Below, in pieces: positions 58,366 to 64,000 of a DNA stretch of 64,000 nt. Made by a program: the position numbers and the translations under genes. This DNA is from Ceriagrion tenellum (Eukaryota > Arthropoda > Insecta > Odonata > Coenagrionidae), in assembly GCA_963169105.1 (NCBI GenBank), contig OY720643.1, forward strand, positions 98,900,848 to 98,964,847. The letters run 5' to 3'. Below the pieces are notes generated by a model that was not told where the DNA came from, searched no databases, and worked only from the letters and a program-made list of their open reading frames with translations. How positions within the stretch are numbered: the stretch's first letter is position 1; every line of letters starts with the position of its first letter.

Positions 58366-61300
58366 ATAGTGATGATATTACCTGGGGGGCAATACTTGAG
58401 CCCGACTCTTACGACCTCAAATTCATCAAATGGATTTTATTGACAATAGAATAATGTTTATTGTATTAATTACAATAAACAATCGCGCGCTGTGACCAGG
58501 TACAGACAAAATACGGAATATATACACTAAAGGGAGTAAGTCAATGTGAGCTCTTGGCTAGAATCAAAGAAACAAAATATAGCAGTAGATTTGGAAGTTT
58601 TTGGATAAAAAACAAGGAGAGTTTGGTTTGTAAATTGGGAAAGGACCAGCGAAAAATGGAAAAGACGTGGGAGAAAATTAAGAAATTTCACAACCTCTGA
58701 AGCAAAGTAGCCGGATTTTAGGGCATACTGGGAGGGAAAAAGAAAAATAGGTATATCTGCAATATTTAAAGAGATTGGAAGGTGATTGGGTATAGAATAT
58801 AGTAGCAAAATAAAGATGCAGAATATGTAGAAGGGGAAAGGAAAAAGATAAAAAATTTCCATGCGTACGAATGTGGTCAATAGGCGGTCAGCTCAAAGAA
58901 AAAGCCATTATATCAAGCCTCTCAAGCTGAAAAAATACAGTCCAATGTCAGAATTAAATCGACAAAACGCAATTACTTAAGATAGCTAGCTCTTGAAAAA
59001 GTCGTTTGGTGATGAGGATGATATGGAGTCTTGAAAGATTTCCTGAGAATCTCTGGATATCTCCTGTGAAAGAAAGAATACGGTCATTGGCAAAATTTAG
59101 TAATGAATTCTTCGTTAAGGTTTTATCTTTTGGAAAAATAAAGATACTATTTTCATTTATGGCTAAAAAAATTGACTAGCTGTTCCTAATGAACAATTTC
59201 GCAGGAGTATTTTAAGTATTTCTGCCAATGCAGTTTAATCAAGGCTTGGGTTGAGCTTCATAGTTTATATTTTGACATCACGTATTTTGCGCCCTTTACT
59301 TCCTCATTTCAATTCCTATCAATGAACAATGCAGATATTAAAGTATAGAAAGCACTATTGACCTTTTTTATCAAATGACGCCAATTGCAATTATCTCTAT
59401 AACAGTAAGTAATTTCTTCCTTTAGTTTACTCTTTAACTGGCCTTCATTTGAATTTCTCTCGTTACTTAAGAGTTCTTACTGAGAGACTGTGATGCTGCA
59501 AGGATTCCGATTCGTGGTCGTGATACTCTTTTACTTATGTCGAGATCGATAAAATCATTTGGAACCTTGAGCAGAAGGGGTTAAGAGACATTTCGTTACA
59601 AACTCTATCGAGAGACCGGAATAAATGTGTAACAAAGCTAATGATAGGACTGCAATTATGGTCGGAGGCACAGGGGACTTAAAGGATCCACGCTAGGCGT
59701 CAATGACTTGAAGAGTTTAGGTTGTACAATGTTTAAGGTTATATGGATGGTATCATTTCAAACCCGCTCCAAATCTGTAGAATTGACAGAAGTGATAAAT
59801 TGGGTAAGATACGCTGCCATGCTGAGGTGTGCAAGACTTTGCTCTTTTTCTGCTTAACGAGCGATTTTAACAGTAGCTGAGCGTGAAAATAACGTAAGAT
59901 ATTAACATGCTATCCGCTTGTGTCCTCTCCTCCTCCTGCTTTTCTTTCCTTCCCCTGCACTGGCTGGTGTCCTAACAACCCCTTTCACATATCATGCTGT
60001 TGTGAAGAAAGACAGGAAAAGTTAATTGGCGAAATTAATTTATAAAGGAATGACGCATGATTTGTTGAAAACTATTAAGAGTAGAAAAAAATGTCACACT
60101 ACTAATGAAAGAGATTAGATTAGATAGGTACTGGAACCTTCCAGTACCTCGGACTGAGACGCTCGACATAATTTTTTGATATTTTAACTGGGTAAGTATT
60201 AGTCCTACACGAATGCTATTATTTTGACCCCACAATATATTTAAACAACAGATATTAGTGAAAAAGGAGGGAGGTTCTGTGGCTAGCTGTTAGGTAATGA
60301 CATCCTATCTATGTAATGATATCCTTGATAAATTGATCCATCTAGAAATAGGCATAATATTTTTTCACCCCCATCAGCTATGTAGGCTTTCACAAAATGA
60401 AGATGAGGCATTAAGATTCGCGATTAATGCTCTATTCTCTCTCATCCATTGCCTTCTCTATTTCCATTTCCTGTCTTTTTTAATGGCTTGTATCCTGATA
60501 CCTTTTGTTATAATACCTCCCTGGTGGCTTCTTAGGTAGCATGTCGGTGTAGACTATCAGGTTGGTGGTCTTAATTGTTGGGTGGGCACGTTTTCATGGT
60601 TTCAAATGAGATCGCTCGCGTTGAGCCCAACTCGGTTCTATTTTCTAAGGCTTCGAGTTAGTATCGATAAAGGGTTACAGAACAGGTAGGCTTGTCTCTG
60701 AGCTCTTTGCGTTCACATTCTCTGCTTAAGCTAAGGAGATAGGCTTATATTTTTAGGGATGCTCAAGAGAGTTTTAACCGATGGCCAAAGCCGGAGACTC
60801 TACCCAAGAGACGGTTGAGGGGAGAAGCTGGTTCGACTGCTATTGATTGATGTATCTCAGTTATTCTCAGCACGACTCGGCTGGCGAAAACGAGAGAATC
60901 TTCGTCCCGGTTATTTCATCTCGTCTCGCACCGACGATTTGGCGTCATTGACGCCGCTAGTTCAAATACTGCTGTATCTCGATTTTTCGATCGACAATTT
61001 TGATATCAGATATACAGCATTTCTTTACTCATTTCATCCCTTTAGAGTGCTGGATACCCAGGTAACTCCTCTGATGACACCTGTACTGCATCTTTATCTG
61101 AAAGCTAATGTGGAAATATGGTGAGAGAAAATGTTTCATGTGTGCTCCTGGTCACAGTTTGCCAAGTACTGGGGTTCATATGTGCAAAAGCAAGGCGAGT
61201 TGAGCCGGCCTTGACCTACCAACCACAGCTTATTTGAAGTAATAGTAAGGACATAGACGAGAGAACTTTTGAAGAGAATCGTATCTTGAGGAGAATATAC

Positions 61301-61693
61301 TCGTTGATTGCACAAAACAGTTAATATTTGTTTATGAAATATTTATTCAAGTCTAGAGCTAATTATTTTTCCATCGTAAATGTAGTATGCCAGACGCTCT
61401 ACGTTGGAGTGGGTTCCTGGTGCCTTATTAAGGAATTATTCCTCCATTTATGGCTCTGATTCTTGCTAATATTAGTGGAGCCCAGTTATAAAGTTCCCAT
61501 AACGAAAAATGTTGCAATTTCGCATCTCTATTCCTCTGCATCCATGTACAGCATATCTACTTCTGGAAGCATTAGTGGAATCATAGACTTAGCCAGGATC
61601 TCACTTAGTGGGGCCTATGTTGAGTACAAAAGAGGGAGGGGAATTAATTTTATCGGGAGTAAAGTTGTTAGTTTGGATTGGACTGGAATTTGG
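58366..61693. other. Non-coding stretch, one palindrome
   Basis: No coding feature is supported. A CpG-richer patch at 60780-60970 has an open plus frame (60843-61124) without codon-position skew. The palindrome at 60126-60149 is listed separately. Confidence 0.5.
60126..60149. repeat. 24-bp palindrome
   Basis: AGGTACTGGAA, CC, TTCCAGTACCT: two perfect 11-bp arms around two bases. It could be a cruciform or a dimeric protein site. Confidence 0.92.
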
Positions 61694-61982
61694 GGCAGCG
61701 ACTGACAGCTAAGGTCATTTGCGCCATAGGGGACAGGTAATGGGGGAATGGTGGATAGAAACCCCGCGTCGGCATTAGCCTGCTCTTAATAAAAGGCGCC
61801 AAGGGGACCACGGTTTAACTTCTCATCCGACAGACGGAGTACTGTACTTGAAGTGCTCTCCACAAGACACTCAGTAGGGATCTGGTTCCCTCTAAAAAAC
61901 ATCTTCCTCTGCAGGGAATTGAATCCTGAACGCCCGTATGGTAAGCCAGTACTCAAGCCACCACACCAACTCTATCCCCCAA
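61694..61982 (-). repeat. tRNA-derived SINE, near full length
   Basis: On the minus strand the element opens with GTTGGTGTGGTGGCTTGAGT (A box within 61949-61964), then an AGGATTCAATTCC B box (61915-61927). A conserved body follows: CGGATGAGAAGTTAAACCGT, GGTCCCCTTGGCGCC, AAGAGCAGGCTAATGCCGAC, and an end with GCGCAAATGACC and CAGTCGCTGCCCC. I recognise the GATGAGA-GTTAAACCG-GGTCC body as one used by a widespread group of invertebrate SINEs. RNA polymerase III would start near 61982. The copy looks moderately mutated but complete. Confidence 0.85.
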
Positions 61983-64000
61983 AAAGTTATTAGTAGATAA
62001 TTAAAAGTGCAATGGTGACTGTAGAGTAACTGTTGATTTTCTTATATTTTCTCTGAACGAAGTTCTTAAATAATTCATAAAATTCTCACGTTTTTTATAC
62101 AGTCGAAAACTACATCTTTATAAGCAAAGAAGCAAACGAAAGCGGACGTGTTCTGGTAAAAAAATCCATATTTTTAAATATGAATATAGCAACCTGGGTA
62201 ATGTAATAATACTTTTGTTTTCAACCGTAAAGTTCGTTAAGCTATAACTGTACTTGAAGAAAGGCAGCGTTTACGTGTCTTTCATTAATATAAATTCAAA
62301 ACTGCGGTTGGGGAAGCGAGGTGTTGGAAACCAATCAACCCCCTCGCCCCTACCTTCCTGGCAACGTCACTGAGATGCCTCTTGAAACAATTATGGTTCT
62401 CCTAAGCAAATGATTTTTCCTGAGGAAATTTCTACATGATTTTTTGAAATACTTAAAAGCATAATTAAGACTGGGTGCTCACTAAATGCTCAATTATACC
62501 TTCTCACCCGTTTTGAAATACAAATAAATCTATGATTTGGGTAAAATAAGAATTTTTGTGGTTTTTAAATGCAAAATAAGTAAAGTTGAAACTTAACTAA
62601 ATCTAAGATGGAGTTAAATAAATACTTTCTAAAAGTAGTTGCTAAATCGTTATTATTTCTCATTTCATATTTGTTAATTTTTATTTGATTAATCAAGAAT
62701 AGAGATGAAATAAATTTTGAATTTTCAACACCGAAAGTTTAGGCTTTGCGATGGAATTCATCCGGTGACCAACGTTCTCAGCTCAATTGATTCGGAGAGG
62801 ATTCTGATCTGCGAAATTTACACGTCAGCGCAGGGGCGATCATATGTTATATATTGGAGCAAAAGGTTTTAGCTAGAATTCAATTAACCCCGGAGAAATT
62901 GTCCATTAATGTTTTACATCCAGTTTCCGATCCGATGATAGGTTTTTTGAGCGAATGATTTAGCGCCAGCATAAAAATTCTTCAACGATCCGGCATATGG
63001 AATTTCGTGACGTGATTTAGTGATGGAGCAAACCTTGCTGCAATTCTACGAGTCATATTGATGAGTATTACGACGACGTGTTATAGAAACAACTCTAGTT
63101 TTCCCATTGTGTGTAGGCACTAGAAGATGATTATTACCAATCATTTTATATTTAACAAATTCGAGTGAAGTATTTATTAAAACGAGTAAGAAGAGATATT
63201 TGAATGAATAGCGCACCACCCTTGCTTATTTATTTTTATTTTCATTAATATAAAAACCAAAGGGTCGAAAAGCTCATGAGAATAGACACGTATAAATTTC
63301 AATTTTTCGTCTGTAAAAATAAAATAGAAACCATTGGCGTACAAAATTGAGACGAACGCCAACGGTAAGGAAATATCATAACTCCTTTCACTCAAATTTC
63401 GTTTTCCACCTAACTCGTAACATTTTTCGATAACAAATTCGTATTATTACCCAAATTTACTCCATTTTGGTGAATCGTCACTTTGTAGACAGCAAATTTT
63501 TCCAACGCTTAGGGTCATCTGAACATATCGGGAAAATAACGGCCCGTAAAAAATCCATTGGGAAAGTTAAGGAACCTTTATCGTTAGGGGAGCTTTGTTT
63601 GAGAACAGCTCGTTTCTTAGATGAAGACATATAATTTATTTGTATAGAAGATTTTCAAACAAGCAGTAAGGCGGTGGTAATTTAGAAATTTACTGTTACA
63701 TATATAGGATTGCAGACAACTGGTGATTGTATATTGAAGACGACATTCTGAATGACTTGACTTAATTTAAACACAGCACATTCGGGAAATCAGGTTAGAT
63801 GTTCGAACGAGTCAAAGTAAATTCGATTGATAGGATTATATCCAAACGAGAGATTTGAATATTAAAAAGTCGGTTATAAATATTATATTTTTTTCTTTCT
63901 AAAACAATATCGCCAAGGAATCATACATTGCGGAACTTACCGTATTTGCTTATTCTAAAATACGTCTTTAAGGAAATTATTGGTACCTTTCTTATTATTA
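61983..64000. other. AT-rich stretch, nothing recognised
   Basis: No coding, RNA or repeat feature is supported. The frame at 63177-63395 (minus) is AT-rich and without motifs. Confidence 0.55.

Noticed and set aside
1..64000. Prokaryotic features: operons, ribosome binding sites, CRISPR arrays, rRNA, intact tRNA genes
   Set aside because: None found. Repeats are dispersed eukaryotic mobile elements, and tRNA-like boxes lack acceptor stems.

Overview
The window looks like intergenic or long-intron DNA from an arthropod nuclear genome, probably an insect with a large, repeat-rich genome; the order cannot be fixed from sequence alone. It is AT-rich (roughly 36% GC by eye). There are no operons, ribosome binding sites or long intact genes. 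It carries decayed Penelope-like elements (PLEs), non-LTR retrotransposon tails, a mariner-like remnant and tRNA-derived SINEs, a mix typical of arthropods. Most open frames in it are chance frames or shadows of repeats.

Layout. 2.3-4.0 kb: a PLE on the minus strand with a broken reverse transcriptase (RT) and GIY-YIG endonuclease. 6.6-15.4 kb: weak tRNA-like pieces, a CpG/pyrimidine-rich island (10.9-11.6 kb), a PLE-tail inverted dimer (11.86-12.02 kb) with a further copy of its tail at 9.65 kb, and another PLE-like tail at 14.27 kb. 18.75-19.25 kb: the 3' end of a mariner-like transposase next to a PLE-like tail. 22.3-26.8 kb: two non-LTR RT C-terminal pieces, a non-LTR-type tail and a second inverted PLE-tail dimer (23.4-23.6 kb). 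27.65-27.82 kb: a minus-strand open segment without an ATG and with a coding-like GC3 pattern, the best host exon candidate. 32.2 kb and 34.9 kb: tRNA-derived SINEs. 38.1-38.65 kb: a GC-rich island with competing open frames, one of which reads like an exon. 43.5 kb: a second GIY-YIG fragment. 44.0-44.3 kb: a GC-rich island with a CTCF-like site. 47.1 kb: a third non-LTR piece. 51.7 kb: another non-LTR-type tail. 57.6-58.1 kb: a 168-codon minus-strand frame of uncertain status. 61.7-62.0 kb: a near full-length SINE.

The most interesting pattern is shared by the PLE-type ends. At five loci the tail has a UGANGA-type box, a short hairpin-forming insert, then GAAA: the layout of a hammerhead ribozyme core, which PLE terminal repeats are known to carry. 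At two loci, from two different families, tails are joined as inverted dimers with both cores at the centre reading outward across a 7-14 nt spacer.

No complete host gene can be assembled here. All exon calls rest on open frame, hand-counted codon-position GC and splice-like dinucleotides, and no homology search was possible.
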